64,000 nt of DNA. Source: an uncultured Methylophaga sp. Its GTDB lineage: Bacteria; Pseudomonadota; Gammaproteobacteria; Nitrosococcales; Methylophagaceae. Location of the stretch: assembly GCA_913055695.1 (NCBI GenBank), contig CAJXKF010000004.1:62001-126000 (forward strand). Reading direction: 5' to 3'. Both the position numbers and the translations under genes were made by a program. Under the pieces are notes generated by a model that saw only the letters and a list, made by a program, of their open reading frames with translations, was not told the DNA's origin and did not search any database. Position 1 is the stretch's first letter. Every line of letters starts with the position of its first letter. This document shows positions 27,983 to 37,484 of the stretch, in pieces.

Positions 27983-28039
27983 GCTGATGGTGAATAAACA
28001 ATTTGCAGAAGCTGTTGCTCTGTCTTCAAGGAGAAGTCT

Positions 28040-29023
28040 ATGTGGTCAATCAAGCCTTTAATGTTTACCTGCCTGTTTGTGTTATCAGTCACTGCAGCTC
28101 AGGCAGATGAGCCGCCGGTCGAACAAAGGCTGGTTGATACCTTTTCAGAACTGGCTGGCGGCCCTCATCCGGGCTATCGGGTGAACCATGCAAAAGGCAT
28201 AGTTGTGCAAGGTTTTTTTGATCCTGACCAACAAGCCCGACAAGTCTCTTATGCCCCCCATCTGCAGGATGCGCGCAGTGAGGTGATTGTGCGTTTTTCA
28301 AATGCGACGGGTGTACCGGATATTAATGATGCCAGCCCGGGCGCTTTCCCCAAGGGGATGGCGATCCGTTTTTTATTAGCCGATGAAGAATATACAGACA
28401 TAGTTGTCTTATCGGTGGATCGCTTCCCGGTCAGTACGCCGGAACAGTTTCTGGCCTTGCTCACCGCTATCAAAAACAGTAAGAACAGCAGCGCAACACC
28501 CTCACCGATCGAACAGTTTCTGGCCCAGACCCCTGCGGCTAAAACGTTTGTTGAGTTGGAAAAGCCAGCACCAGTGGGATTTGCCACGCAAAGCTATCAT
28601 GGTATTAACGCCTTCAAGTTTGAAAATGCGGAAGGTAAACAGCAGTTTGGTCGCTACCTGATTGAGCCTGTTGGCGGCAGTGAATTTCTGACTGAAGAGC
28701 AACGACAAGCTGCTGGCGAAGATTATCTGAAACAGCAGCTGTCGCAGCAATTGCAGCAAGGGCCAGTCAAATTGACGATTTCAGTGCAGCTGGCTGAGGC
28801 GGGCGACAATGTCACTGATCCGACCCAGGTCTGGCCTGCAGAACGCCGGCTGGTCAAACTAGGCACTTTAACCATTGACAGTGTGATGGCGGATGGTGAG
28901 GCCTATGCCAAAGCCAATATGTTTAATCCGCTTGCAGTCCCGGAAGGCATATCGCCATCTGATGACCCGGTTTTATTAGCCAGGCCGGTCGCCTATGCCA
29001 TCAGTTATGGACGACGCCAGTAG
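28040..29023 (+). CDS. Secreted catalase-family peroxidase (SrpA-like)
   Basis: 327 residues with a signal peptide (about residues 1-22, ending AQA-D). It is the short catalase-related type: catalytic His50 in GYRVNHAKGIVVQGFF, then VRFSNATGVPDINDASPGAF and the proximal heme motif Arg315-Pro-Val-Ala-Tyr319. Such minimal periplasmic catalase-like proteins use heme to destroy peroxides, usually as peroxidases more than catalases. Ribosome site AAGGAGA before the ATG at 28040. Stand-alone gene with its own terminator. Activity not proved. Confidence 0.87.
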   Translation: MWSIKPLMFTCLFVLSVTAAQADEPPVEQRLVDTFSELAGGPHPGYRVNHAKGIVVQGFFDPDQQARQVSYAPHLQDARSEVIVRFSNATGVPDINDASPGAFPKGMAIRFLLADEEYTDIVVLSVDRFPVSTPEQFLALLTAIKNSKNSSATPSPIEQFLAQTPAAKTFVELEKPAPVGFATQSYHGINAFKFENAEGKQQFGRYLIEPVGGSEFLTEEQRQAAGEDYLKQQLSQQLQQGPVKLTISVQLAEAGDNVTDPTQVWPAERRLVKLGTLTIDSVMADGEAYAKANMFNPLAVPEGISPSDDPVLLARPVAYAISYGRRQ

Positions 29024-29036
29024 TTTTGGGAACCAA

Positions 29037-29062
29037 TCGGGCACAGCAGTGCCCGAATTTTT
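29037..29062 (+). terminator. Intrinsic terminator after the catalase-family gene
   Basis: Perfect 8-bp stem TCGGGCAC (29037-29044) / GTGCCCGA (29049-29056), loop AGCA, then A followed by a T-run to 29062. Fourteen bases after the stop codon. Confidence 0.88.
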
Positions 29063-29188
29063 ACAAGCAGCGGAAGCCGCAGCGGATTATTGCTGAACAT
29101 GGTGTTCAGATAATCAGCCAAGGCGTTGTTTCTTCGGTTGCTGGATGATGAAGAACTGCAAGCAGATAACAATTGATGGGGGTTAACT

Positions 29189-29461
29189 ATGACCGAACCA
29201 ACTCTAGACTGCGATGTTGTCGATAACCTCGAACTTGCCTGTATGCATCGCTTTGAGCTCGTTGTCACCATGAATGCGGGTGAAACATTTCAGGGCAAGG
29301 CAAAAAATCTCAGCAGCAATGATAAACATCAGGAGTGTCTGATTCTGGAGACGCACGGCGGTGATAAAAGCATTGTTCTGGCCGATGCTAAAAAAGCGAG
29401 GGCACTGACCGACAATGACTATTTCACTGAGCTGGATTTGAATAAAACCGAAGACAGCTGA
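29189..29461 (+). CDS. Rho-binding antiterminator (Rof/YaeO family)
   Basis: 90 residues matching the Rof/YaeO family, Sm-like small proteins that bind Rho and block its termination activity. The core CDVVDNLELACMHRFELVVTM and the glycine-rich GETFQGKAKNLSSNDKHQECL, then LETHGGDKSIVLADAKKARALT, are in the usual order. ATG at 29189 has GGGGGTTAAC upstream. Single gene between the catalase-like gene and fccB. Confidence 0.85.
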   Translation: MTEPTLDCDVVDNLELACMHRFELVVTMNAGETFQGKAKNLSSNDKHQECLILETHGGDKSIVLADAKKARALTDNDYFTELDLNKTEDS

Positions 29462-29532
29462 GCAATTGAATGTCGATTCAGGCTAGGATAGTGGGTATAA
29501 CCTAGAATTCGGACTGAAAAGAGGAGGGAATC

Positions 29533-30804
29533 ATGGCCATTAACCGACGTAGACTGATACAAACGGCGGCCGCAGCCAGCTCGCTGGCTTTATTCCCTCA
29601 GCTTAAGCTCGCTGCCAAAACGGGCAACAACCGGCAGCGGGTGGTGGTGGTTGGTGGCGGCTTTGCCGGCGCCACGGCTGCCAAATACCTGAAGCTATGG
29701 GCACCTGATCTTGATGTGGTCATGGTCGAGAAAAACAGCCGTTTTGTGTCCTGTCCACAGAGCAATATGGTACTGAGTGGTAATCGGACTTTACAGCAAC
29801 TCACCTATGATTATCAGGCCTTAGCTTCCCAACACCAGATCAGAACAATACAGGCTACAGTCACGGCAATCGATACCGATAAGGCTGCCATCACACTCGA
29901 GGATGGCAGTGAGATTGCTTATGACCGGCTGATAGTAGCACCGGGTGTAGATTTTATTTATGACACACTGCCGATGCTGACCGCCGAAATCGTCAATAAC
30001 AAAATACCGCATGCCTGGAAAGCGGGCCCGCAGACTCAACTGCTGTTCAAGCAGCTCAAAGCCATGCCGCAGGGCGGCAAAGTGGTGATGACGGTGCCCG
30101 CTGCCCCATTCCGTTGTCCGCCCGGACCCTATGAACGCGCCTGCCAGATTGCTTTGTTTCTGAAACAGCACAATCCGACAGGCAAATTGATCATTCTTGA
30201 TGCCAACGGCGACATCGTTTCCAAAAAAGCCCTGTTTCAGAATGCCTGGGAGAATAATTACCCGGGCTTGATTGACTATTATCCCAGCAATGCCATCGAA
30301 TCGGTTGATGTCGAGAGCCTGACGGTGGAAAGCCTGTTTGATAGTTTTAAAGCCGATGTGCTCAATGTGATTCCACCGCAGAAAGCCGGCAAGGTGGCTG
30401 AAACGGCCGGGGTTATCAATGTCGACCGGCGCTGGTGTGAAGTGGACTTTCGTAGCTATGAATCAACAGCCGTAGCCGGAGTGCATGTGATTGGCGATGC
30501 GGTGGCTTCAAATATGCCCAAGTCCGGTCATATCGCCAATTCACAGGCCAAGGTTTGTGCGGCCGCGGTGATTGCCTTACTCAAACAGCAGCCGCTGGAA
30601 ATGAGTCCTAAATTCAGCAATACCTGTTACAGCTTTGTTGATGGCGAAAGGGCGGGTCATGTCGCTGCGGTATTTGCTTATGATGAGAGTGAAGGGCAGA
30701 TGACTGCCATGCCGGGCGGTGGTGCGACCTCGATTGCGACTGAAATGGAAGGCCGTTTTGCCAGAGCCTGGGCACAGAATATCTGGTCCGATATTCTGCG
30801 ATAA
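29533..30804 (+). CDS. fccB: Flavocytochrome c sulfide dehydrogenase, flavoprotein subunit
   Basis: Periplasmic FAD enzyme oxidising sulfide to sulfur/polysulfide and passing electrons to cytochrome c. 423 residues. N-terminal Tat signal NRRRLIQTAAAASSLALF; FAD-binding VVVVGGGFAGATAAKYL; Cys74 in FVSCPQSNMVL is at the position of the cysteine that binds FAD covalently in this family. FRCPPGPYERACQIALF supplies further conserved cysteines, and the C-terminal FCSD domain (NTCYSFVDGERAGHVAAVFA) is complete. Ribosome site GAGGAGGG. No cytochrome subunit gene is adjacent; the likely partner is the cytochrome at 5381. Confidence 0.92.
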   Translation: MAINRRRLIQTAAAASSLALFPQLKLAAKTGNNRQRVVVVGGGFAGATAAKYLKLWAPDLDVVMVEKNSRFVSCPQSNMVLSGNRTLQQLTYDYQALASQHQIRTIQATVTAIDTDKAAITLEDGSEIAYDRLIVAPGVDFIYDTLPMLTAEIVNNKIPHAWKAGPQTQLLFKQLKAMPQGGKVVMTVPAAPFRCPPGPYERACQIALFLKQHNPTGKLIILDANGDIVSKKALFQNAWENNYPGLIDYYPSNAIESVDVESLTVESLFDSFKADVLNVIPPQKAGKVAETAGVINVDRRWCEVDFRSYESTAVAGVHVIGDAVASNMPKSGHIANSQAKVCAAAVIALLKQQPLEMSPKFSNTCYSFVDGERAGHVAAVFAYDESEGQMTAMPGGGATSIATEMEGRFARAWAQNIWSDILR

Positions 30805-31048
30805 AAGCTGGCGAATCAAGCGCTAACCATATCCGGGGTGTGACGGCAGGATCAATGCAGTATAATGCCAGCTTTTCTGGTGCGCTTTTTAATGTGATAT
30901 CGAAGCGCGGCGCGGCTCTGGCAACCATGAAATGCAGACAGACTCATCTCAGTCCGGATCTCGCCCTGTTAAGGGATACCCCGATATCACATCCTGTTTC
31001 AAATAAGCGTTCCAAATCTCCGCCATCAAGTTATTTATGAGGTTGTAG

Positions 31049-32209
31049 ATGAGTGATTTTTTACCCGGCCTGGAAGGTGTCCCCGCAACTAAGTCCGCCA
31101 TTTCTTACATTGATGGTGAGAAAGGCATACTGAGTTATCGCGGCTACCCGCTGGAAACCCTGGCAGAAAACAGCAGCTTTGAAGAATCCACCCTGTTGTT
31201 GCTCAATGGCGAACTGCCAACTCAGAAAGCACTCGACGACTTCAAACAGGAACTGCGGCAAAACTACCGCATCAAGTATCACATCCGTGAAATGATGCGT
31301 CACTTCCCGCACGACGGCCATCCGATGGATATGCTGCAGACTGCGGTATCCAGCCTCGGCATGTTCTATCCGGGTACCGAATGTCTGACCGGCGCTGATA
31401 GCTGCGAAGATCTGGATTACGTGCGCAATATGACGGTCAATATTATTGCGCAGATGTCACCGCTGGTCGCGATGTGGGAGCATATCCGCTACGGCTGGGA
31501 CCCGATTCAGCCACGCTCTGATATGTCGGTCGCCGAAAACCTGCTTTATATGTTTACCGGTAAAGAACCGGATCCGCTGATGGCCAAAATCATGGACGTA
31601 TGCCTGATTCTGCACGCGGAACATACCCTGAATGCTTCCACCTTCGCCGCACTGGTCGCCGGTTCGACCCTGGCTTCTCCCTACAGCGTCATCTCTGCAG
31701 CAATTGGTACCTTGTCCGGTCCATTGCATGGCGGTGCCAACCAGCGGGTTGTCGGCATGCTGCAGGAAATCGGTTCGCCCGATAAGGTCGAAGCCTGGGT
31801 TGATGCCAAGCTGAAGAATAAAGAAGTCATCTGGGGCATGGGGCATCGTGAATACAAGGTCAAAGACCCGCGCGCCACCATCCTCCACAAACTGGTGGAA
31901 AAACTGGTGGCTGAACGTGGCGGTGCGCTGGACGACATGTTCGACACCGCCCTGAAACTGGAAGAAGTCTGCGCCGACAGGCTCGGTCACAAAGGCGTTT
32001 ATCCGAATGTCGACTTCTATTCCGGCATTCTCTATTCAGAAATGGGCATTCCTGAAGATCAGTTCACCGCGCTGTTTGCTGTCGCCCGCAGTGCCGGCTG
32101 GCTGGCGCACTGGCGTGAGCAGATTGCCAACAACCGTATTTATCGTCCGACTCAGATTTATGTCGGTAGTGAAATGCGTGAATACGTGCCGATGAACAAA
32201 CGCGGTTAA
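31049..32209 (+). CDS. gltA: Citrate synthase
   Basis: Condenses oxaloacetate and acetyl-CoA. 386 residues, the shorter type seen also in methylcitrate-synthase-like enzymes. Motifs: YRGYPLETLAENSSFEE near the start, catalytic-histidine region LHAEHTLNASTFAALVAGST, GPLHGGANQRVVGML, and MGHREYKVKDPRA with the conserved His. There are no prp genes nearby, so a TCA-cycle role is favoured over methylcitrate synthesis. ATG at 31049 with GAGGTTGTAG upstream. Followed by its own terminator. The 244 bases upstream hold no gene I can support and should contain the promoter. Confidence 0.94.
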   Translation: MSDFLPGLEGVPATKSAISYIDGEKGILSYRGYPLETLAENSSFEESTLLLLNGELPTQKALDDFKQELRQNYRIKYHIREMMRHFPHDGHPMDMLQTAVSSLGMFYPGTECLTGADSCEDLDYVRNMTVNIIAQMSPLVAMWEHIRYGWDPIQPRSDMSVAENLLYMFTGKEPDPLMAKIMDVCLILHAEHTLNASTFAALVAGSTLASPYSVISAAIGTLSGPLHGGANQRVVGMLQEIGSPDKVEAWVDAKLKNKEVIWGMGHREYKVKDPRATILHKLVEKLVAERGGALDDMFDTALKLEEVCADRLGHKGVYPNVDFYSGILYSEMGIPEDQFTALFAVARSAGWLAHWREQIANNRIYRPTQIYVGSEMREYVPMNKRG

Positions 32210-32229
32210 TGACATTGAGTTGACCGCAG

Positions 32230-32260
32230 GCCCTCTTTCCATCAGGGAGAGGGCTTTTTT
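32230..32260 (+). terminator. Intrinsic terminator of gltA
   Basis: Stem GCCCTCT (32230-32236) / AGAGGGC (32248-32254), 11-base loop, T-run 32255-32260. It lies between the convergent gltA and epmB genes and has a U-run only in the gltA direction. Confidence 0.88.
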
Positions 32261-32275
32261 GTACCTGCTGCAAGT

Positions 32276-33289
32276 TCAGCGGATAACTGTCTTGCTCGCT
32301 TCTCCCTGAATTTCCCGAACCAGTCTCGGTACCAGATAACCCGGCAGCTGTTTTCTGATCATATCCATAAGTTCAATCGCTGTGGCTTCCGCGACATCAA
32401 AATGATGCGCGCCGGCGACTTTATCTAAAACATGCAGGTAATAAGGCATGACATTGACGTCGTTCAGGCGCTCGCTGAGAGTCACCAGGGCAGCAGCTGA
32501 GTCATTAATGCCTTTGAGTAATACCGCCTGATTCAGCAGCTGACATCCGGCCTGCTGCAATCTGAACAGCGCAAGCCCGGCTTCATCATCAATCTCATTG
32601 GCATGATTGGCATGGATAACCATCACGACTTTAAGTTTGCAGCCTGCAATCCAGTCGAGCAGACGCTTATCAATACGCGCCGGTAACACGACCGGCAGCC
32701 GGGTATGAATCCGCAGACGTTTGAGATGCGGAATCTGTTCCAGTTCAGATACGAGTCCGGCCAGCTTATCATCGCTGAGAGACAGTGGATCGCCGCCGCT
32801 CAGGATGACTTCATTGATGCTGCGGTCTGCTTTTAACTCTGCCAGCGTATGCGCCAGCTGACTGGCAAGCGGGTTACTGTCAGCGTAGGGAAAATGGCGG
32901 CGGAAACAATAACGGCAGTGAATCGCGCAGGCGCCGGTGGTGACCAGCAGGGCGCGACCCTGATATTTCTGCAGGATACCGGGGGAGGTCACCGCGAACT
33001 GATCGCCGACCGGGTCACTGCTGTAGCCTTCAATATCAAAACTTTCATCAATCAGCGGGAAGACCTGTTTTAACAGCGGATCCTGCCTGTCACCGTAGCG
33101 CATCTTGTGGATATAACTCTGCGGCACCCGCAGCGGGAACTGGCGGATTTTTTCCCTGTCGATAGCGGTCAGCGCCCCGCTCAGACCCAGCTGAGCCAGT
33201 AATTCATCGGCGTCAGTGACAGCATTAGCCAGTAAGGATTGCCAGCTTTGTTTTGTCTTTACGGGCGGGGATTGCGGTATCATAGTCAC
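32276..33289 (-). CDS. epmB: EF-P beta-lysylation protein EpmB (lysine 2,3-aminomutase-like)
   Basis: Radical SAM enzyme that converts (S)-alpha-lysine to (R)-beta-lysine for attachment to EF-P. 337 residues; radical SAM cysteines Cys121, Cys125 and Cys128 in [26 protein letters not shown] and [11 protein letters not shown] are typical of the KamA/EpmB family. Divergent from efp with only 45 bases between the two coding regions, so their promoters must overlap each other or the coding starts. Works with EpmA at 33904. Confidence 0.95.
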   Translation of the reverse strand: MTMIPQSPPVKTKQSWQSLLANAVTDADELLAQLGLSGALTAIDREKIRQFPLRVPQSYIHKMRYGDRQDPLLKQVFPLIDESFDIEGYSSDPVGDQFAVTSPGILQKYQGRALLVTTGACAIHCRYCFRRHFPYADSNPLASQLAHTLAELKADRSINEVILSGGDPLSLSDDKLAGLVSELEQIPHLKRLRIHTRLPVVLPARIDKRLLDWIAGCKLKVVMVIHANHANEIDDEAGLALFRLQQAGCQLLNQAVLLKGINDSAAALVTLSERLNDVNVMPYYLHVLDKVAGAHHFDVAEATAIELMDMIRKQLPGYLVPRLVREIQGEASKTVIR

Positions 33290-33334
33290 TTTTATTCTCA
33301 GGCAGGCGAAGATCGTCCCCTAAAAGAGGTCAAG

Positions 33335-33904
33335 ATGGCAAGCTATAGTACAAATGAATTCAAATCGGGTCTCAAATTCATGCTGGATGGCGACCCATGC
33401 AGCATTATCGAAAATGAGTTCGTTAAACCGGGTAAAGGTCAGGCCTTTAACCGCGTTAAATTCCGTAACCTGAAAACCGGCCGCGTCAATGAACGCACAT
33501 TCAAATCCGGTGATACGGTTGAAGGTGCGGATGTCATCGAAATCGATCTGGAATATTCCTACAATGACGGTGAATTCTGGCACTTTATGGACCCGAACAC
33601 CTTCGAGCAATACGCTGCTGACGAAAACGCGATTGCTGAATCCAAAGACTGGCTGAAAGAACAATATACCTACACCGTGACCCTGTGGAACGGCTCGCCG
33701 CTGCTGGTTTCACCGCCTAACTTCGTGAACCTGGCTGTGGTTGAGACTGATCCGGGTGTACGTGGCGACACCTCAAGCGGCGGTGGTAAACCAGCGACGC
33801 TGGAAACCGGTGCAGTGGTCCGGGTACCGCTGTTTATCGAAATCGGTGAAGTGCTGAAAGTCGACACACGCACATCCACTTACGTTGAACGCGCCAAGGA
33901 TTAA
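33335..33904 (+). CDS. efp: Elongation factor P
   Basis: Binds the ribosome next to the P-site tRNA and rescues stalls at proline runs. 189 residues from the ATG at 33335 ([20 protein letters not shown]), with AAAAGAGGT about nine bases upstream; the frame extends to 33239, inside the epmB upstream region, but that extension has no family match. Lys34 in [11 protein letters not shown] is the site modified with beta-lysine by EpmA/EpmB. All three domains present. Its stop overlaps the epmA start by one base. Confidence 0.98.
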   Translation: MASYSTNEFKSGLKFMLDGDPCSIIENEFVKPGKGQAFNRVKFRNLKTGRVNERTFKSGDTVEGADVIEIDLEYSYNDGEFWHFMDPNTFEQYAADENAIAESKDWLKEQYTYTVTLWNGSPLLVSPPNFVNLAVVETDPGVRGDTSSGGGKPATLETGAVVRVPLFIEIGEVLKVDTRTSTYVERAKD

Positions 33905-34884
33905 TGTCAGGAAAAGACTGGCAACCCTCAGCAACGATAGAGACGTTAAAGCGGCGGGCTCAGCTTCTGGCTGATGTCCGCCGTTTTTTTGCAGAGCGTG
34001 AAGTCATGGAAGTCGACACGCCAGTGCTGTCACAGGCGGCGCCCACGGCGACCTATCTAGACAGTTTCAAAACCTATTACCAGCCGCCCGGCAGTCAAGC
34101 TCTGCCATATTATCTGCAAACTTCGCCCGAGTTCGCGATGAAACGGCTGCTGGCTGCTGGTAGCGGCGATATTTACCAAATTGCCAGGGTGTTTCGTAAC
34201 GGCGAATCAGGCCGTCTGCATAATCCCGAGTTCACCATGCTGGAATGGTATCGTCCGGCGCTGGATTATTACGGGCTGATGCAGGAAGTCGATGATCTGC
34301 TGCAACAGCTGGCATCACTGCCTGCCGCTGTCAAAATGCCGTATCATCTGGCATTTCAGCAGTATCTGCAGATCGATATTGAGCAGGCGGATACAGCGAT
34401 GCTCAGGCAGACTGCATTGACGGCTATCAGTCACTTGCCGGCTGACTGGCAGACAGACTATAACGGCTGGCTGGAAATGCTGATGAGCGAGCTGATTGAA
34501 CCTGAACTCAGTCAACTCGGCAGGCCCGTGATTATTTATGATTTCCCGGCCTCGCAGGCTCAACTGGCAAAAGTTTATACAAATTCAGAAGGCATCAGCG
34601 TGTCAGCCCGCTTCGAGGTCTATGCCGGTGGCCTGGAACTGGCTAACGGTTATGATGAATGCCTCGACGCCGCTGAACTGCGCAGTCGTTTTGAAGCTGA
34701 TAACCGGCACCGTATCGAGCAGGATAAGCCCCCCATGCCGATCGATGAACGCCTGCTCGCTGCAATTGAACAAGGTCTGCCACCCTGTAGCGGGGTGGCG
34801 CTGGGACTGGACCGCTTGTTGCTGTTGATGGCTGACAAAACGGCACTGAAAAATGTCCTGAGCTTTGGTTTTGAACACAGTTAG
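33904..34884 (+). CDS. epmA: EF-P lysyltransferase EpmA (GenX/PoxA)
   Basis: Class II lysyl-tRNA synthetase paralogue lacking the tRNA anticodon domain; attaches (R)-beta-lysine to Lys34 of EF-P. 326 residues. Motif 1 REVMEVDTPVLSQAAPTATYLDSF, motif 2 FRNGESGRLHNPEFTMLEWYR and motif 3 GVALGLDRLLLLMADK are intact. TAATG overlap with efp indicates translational coupling. Confidence 0.96.
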   Translation: MSGKDWQPSATIETLKRRAQLLADVRRFFAEREVMEVDTPVLSQAAPTATYLDSFKTYYQPPGSQALPYYLQTSPEFAMKRLLAAGSGDIYQIARVFRNGESGRLHNPEFTMLEWYRPALDYYGLMQEVDDLLQQLASLPAAVKMPYHLAFQQYLQIDIEQADTAMLRQTALTAISHLPADWQTDYNGWLEMLMSELIEPELSQLGRPVIIYDFPASQAQLAKVYTNSEGISVSARFEVYAGGLELANGYDECLDAAELRSRFEADNRHRIEQDKPPMPIDERLLAAIEQGLPPCSGVALGLDRLLLLMADKTALKNVLSFGFEHS

Positions 34885-34958
34885 GTCATAATCCTGTGAA
34901 GTCGGTCACGGAATGACTTGTTCGCCAGGGAAGTGCTTGTCTACAAGGATCCTGCAAG

Positions 34959-35897
34959 ATGGAACAGCATTCAAAGTCTGTCGAACCTGATAACGACGTT
35001 TACAAAACCCTGCTGGAATCAACCCGCGCTATTCCCTGGAAAATCGACTGGAAGACCATGCAGTTCGCCTATATCGGGCCGCAGATTGAAGCCCTGCTGG
35101 GCTGGGCTCCCTCAAGCTGGGTTTCGGTCAATGACTGGGCTGAGCGCATGCATCCTGATGATCAGAAATGGGTGGTGGATTTCTGTGTCGCCCAATCCCA
35201 ATCCGGCACCGATCATGAAGCTGATTACCGTGCGCTCACCAAAGACGGTGATTATGTCTGGATCCGTGATGTGGTGCATGTGGCGCGGGATGAAAACGGA
35301 GAGGTCGAGGCGCTGATAGGTTTCATGTTTGATATCAGTGAACGTAAGGAAACCGAACAGAAGCTGCTGGATTTGCAGAAAGAACTGGAAGAGCTCTCAT
35401 TCAAAGACGGTCTGACAGGTGTCTCCAACCGGCGCATGCTGGACTCGGTGCTGGAACAGGAATGGATTCGCGCCCGGCGCGATCAACAGCCCCTGTCGCT
35501 GCTACTTATCGATATCGATTTTTTCAAGCAGTACAACGATTATTACGGTCATATGCAGGGCGACGACTGTCTGATCAAGGTCGCACAGCTGCTGTCAGAA
35601 GCCGCCACCCGCTCACGGGACTTTTTTGCCCGTTTCGGCGGTGAAGAGTTTGTCATGGTGATGCCTGAGACCGATCATGAAGCAGCGCAGAAAATTGCCG
35701 AACGTTGTCAGCAAATTATCTTTAAGCAGCAGATCCCGCACGCGCAGTCGGAAGTCTCTCAGATTCTGACTATCAGTATCGGCAGCGGAACGATTGTGCC
35801 GTCGCACAAGGATGAATTAAGAGATTTTGTGGACCGTATTGACCAGGCTCTTTACCAGGCCAAGCAGGCAGGACGTAACCGGATTCAGGCTGCTTGA
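34959..35897 (+). CDS. PAS-GGDEF diguanylate cyclase
   Basis: 312 residues, no membrane segment: a PAS_3-type sensor domain (about residues 25-130; LLGWAPSSWVSVNDWAERMHPDD, YRALTKDGDYVWIRDVVHV), a linker helix, then a GGDEF domain (about residues 145-312) with the active-site GGEEF in RFGGEEFVMVMPETD, so cyclic-di-GMP synthesis is expected. The inhibitory RxxD site is not obvious in front of it. The ATG at 34959 has AAGGA ten bases upstream. The ligand of the PAS domain cannot be told. Confidence 0.9.
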   Translation: MEQHSKSVEPDNDVYKTLLESTRAIPWKIDWKTMQFAYIGPQIEALLGWAPSSWVSVNDWAERMHPDDQKWVVDFCVAQSQSGTDHEADYRALTKDGDYVWIRDVVHVARDENGEVEALIGFMFDISERKETEQKLLDLQKELEELSFKDGLTGVSNRRMLDSVLEQEWIRARRDQQPLSLLLIDIDFFKQYNDYYGHMQGDDCLIKVAQLLSEAATRSRDFFARFGGEEFVMVMPETDHEAAQKIAERCQQIIFKQQIPHAQSEVSQILTISIGSGTIVPSHKDELRDFVDRIDQALYQAKQAGRNRIQAA

Positions 35898-35905
35898 TCT
35901 GACTG

Positions 35906-36814
35906 ATGTCCATTAATGCTTTTCAACTGGCGCGTTTCAGCGCTGTTTTTGTTATTCTGGCCGCCTTATTCTGGGGGCTGTCAGGTGGCGTAGCGGCATT
36001 ACTGATGGCTTTCGGCTGGGATGCGCTGGTGGTGTCATTCTATCGCGGGGCCATCGGACTGATATTGGTGCTGGGCTGGCTGGCACTGCGCCCTCAGCGC
36101 AGCGGCTTAGGCCAGTGGCGGCTGTGGTTCTGGTCAGCCATTGCCGGCGCCGGGGTGGCCGGTAATTTTTCTTTTTATTTCCTCAGCATCAATGAAGGCA
36201 GTGTGGCGGTGGCTGCTACCCTGATGTATTGTGCGCCGGTATTTGTCTATCTGGTGTCTTTTGTCTGCAGACTTGAAACACCGAATCTGACGAAGTGGGC
36301 AGCGATGCTGGTGGTCATGATAGGTGTCGTGCTGCTGACCGGCATTTATGCGCAGGATGCGGGCTTTACCAGCAGACTCGGTATCACGGCCGGTCTGTTA
36401 TCCGGTTTATCCTATGCCGTATTTATCTTCGGCTTTAAATATGCCGCGCCTCATGGCAGTCCTCAGGCGATTCTTTCTATTGCGCTGGCGGTGCTGGTGT
36501 TGATTCTGATCGGTCTGGTAGATATTGAACAGGCGCTGGCAGTGCCGGGCTCATCCAGCTGGCCTTTATTTGCCGTTCTGGGCATTTTCGGTGGTGGCGT
36601 ATCCTTCATTCTCTATATTGTGGGCCTGAAGCATACGCTACCCTCGGTGGCGGCAGTGGTGGCGATGGTAGAACCGGTCACTGCATCCTTGTTCGGCGTC
36701 ATTGTCTTAAATCAGGGACTTACCGGCATCCAAATCATTGGTATGACCCTGATTCTGGTGACCGTGACGCTGTTGAGTATTTATTCCGGCCGTCGGCGAA
36801 CAAACGGAAATTAA
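35906..36814 (+). CDS. EamA/DMT-superfamily transporter
   Basis: 302-residue inner-membrane protein with ten predicted helices in two EamA repeats (about residues 10-145 and 160-297). Typical signals: AALFWGLSGGVAALLMAF at the start, SVAVAATLMYCAPVFVYLVS closing the first repeat, and VAAVVAMVEPVTASLFGVIVL in the second. Drug/metabolite transporter; substrate unknown. Eight bases after the diguanylate cyclase gene, so possibly co-transcribed. Confidence 0.88.
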   Translation: MSINAFQLARFSAVFVILAALFWGLSGGVAALLMAFGWDALVVSFYRGAIGLILVLGWLALRPQRSGLGQWRLWFWSAIAGAGVAGNFSFYFLSINEGSVAVAATLMYCAPVFVYLVSFVCRLETPNLTKWAAMLVVMIGVVLLTGIYAQDAGFTSRLGITAGLLSGLSYAVFIFGFKYAAPHGSPQAILSIALAVLVLILIGLVDIEQALAVPGSSSWPLFAVLGIFGGGVSFILYIVGLKHTLPSVAAVVAMVEPVTASLFGVIVLNQGLTGIQIIGMTLILVTVTLLSIYSGRRRTNGN

Positions 36815-36883
36815 TACTTTTTGCGGACCTGCTGATTAAGGGGCCGGTTTGTTGTCGCAGCGGCTGTCCGCCATAATAGTCTT

Positions 36884-37372
36884 ATGACACCTGATTATTC
36901 CCTGACGATGAAACTCTCTTTGACTGAGACCACGGCAAGCCATTACGCGGCGCTGTCATCCTGGATTACCGATGCCAAGTCCTGTGTTCACTGGGCCGGG
37001 CCCGACTTCGGCTTTCCTTTTTCTGCTGAGGCCTTGCCCAGGCTGCTGCAAATGGATGACAGCGAAAGCTATTCGCTTACCGATGCGGATGCTGCCCTGA
37101 TGGGCTTCGGTCAATTCTGGCCGCGTGATGCGGACACCGTTCATCTGGGACGGGTCATCATCAATCCTTTGTATCGCGGCCAGGGCTTGGGCAAAGCTTT
37201 GATTCAGCTCTTGATTATTGAAGCGACGGAACGTCATCAGCCGGATACCATCACGCTTAACGTGCTAAGAGATAATCCGCGAGCGCTGTTTTTGTATCAG
37301 AAAATGGGCTTTGTGCCTTTTGAGGAACACTCCACCGAGGATATGGTGTTTATGACTCTGAGCAGGGCCTGA
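36884..37372 (+). CDS. GNAT-family N-acetyltransferase
   Basis: 162 residues with the acetyl-CoA binding loop of the GNAT fold, LGRVIINPLYRGQGLGKALIQLL (R/Q-x-x-G-x-G/A), followed by ITLNVLRDNPRALFLYQKMGFVPFEE, the usual C-terminal RimI-like stretch. The acceptor substrate cannot be told. A second ATG at 36908 (MKLSLTET) is also a possible start. The 69 bases upstream may hold its own promoter. Confidence 0.85.
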   Translation: MTPDYSLTMKLSLTETTASHYAALSSWITDAKSCVHWAGPDFGFPFSAEALPRLLQMDDSESYSLTDADAALMGFGQFWPRDADTVHLGRVIINPLYRGQGLGKALIQLLIIEATERHQPDTITLNVLRDNPRALFLYQKMGFVPFEEHSTEDMVFMTLSRA

Positions 37373-37484
37373 TTGTTAATCAGAGGGCTCAAAGCGCTTA
37401 TACACAATCGGTCGCATCCTGATTATTCCCGTAGTAGTGTAGAGTCATAGCATACTGACAAAGACAACTCGTTGGAGCTAAGAC

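Noticed and set aside
27673-27987. Plus-strand 104-codon frame as an intact small protein
   Set aside because: Similarity to the YeiH family switches frame in the middle, so it is treated as a frameshifted remnant.
30840-31040. Plus-strand 66-codon frame before gltA
   Set aside because: No ribosome site and no known family; this space more likely carries the gltA promoter.
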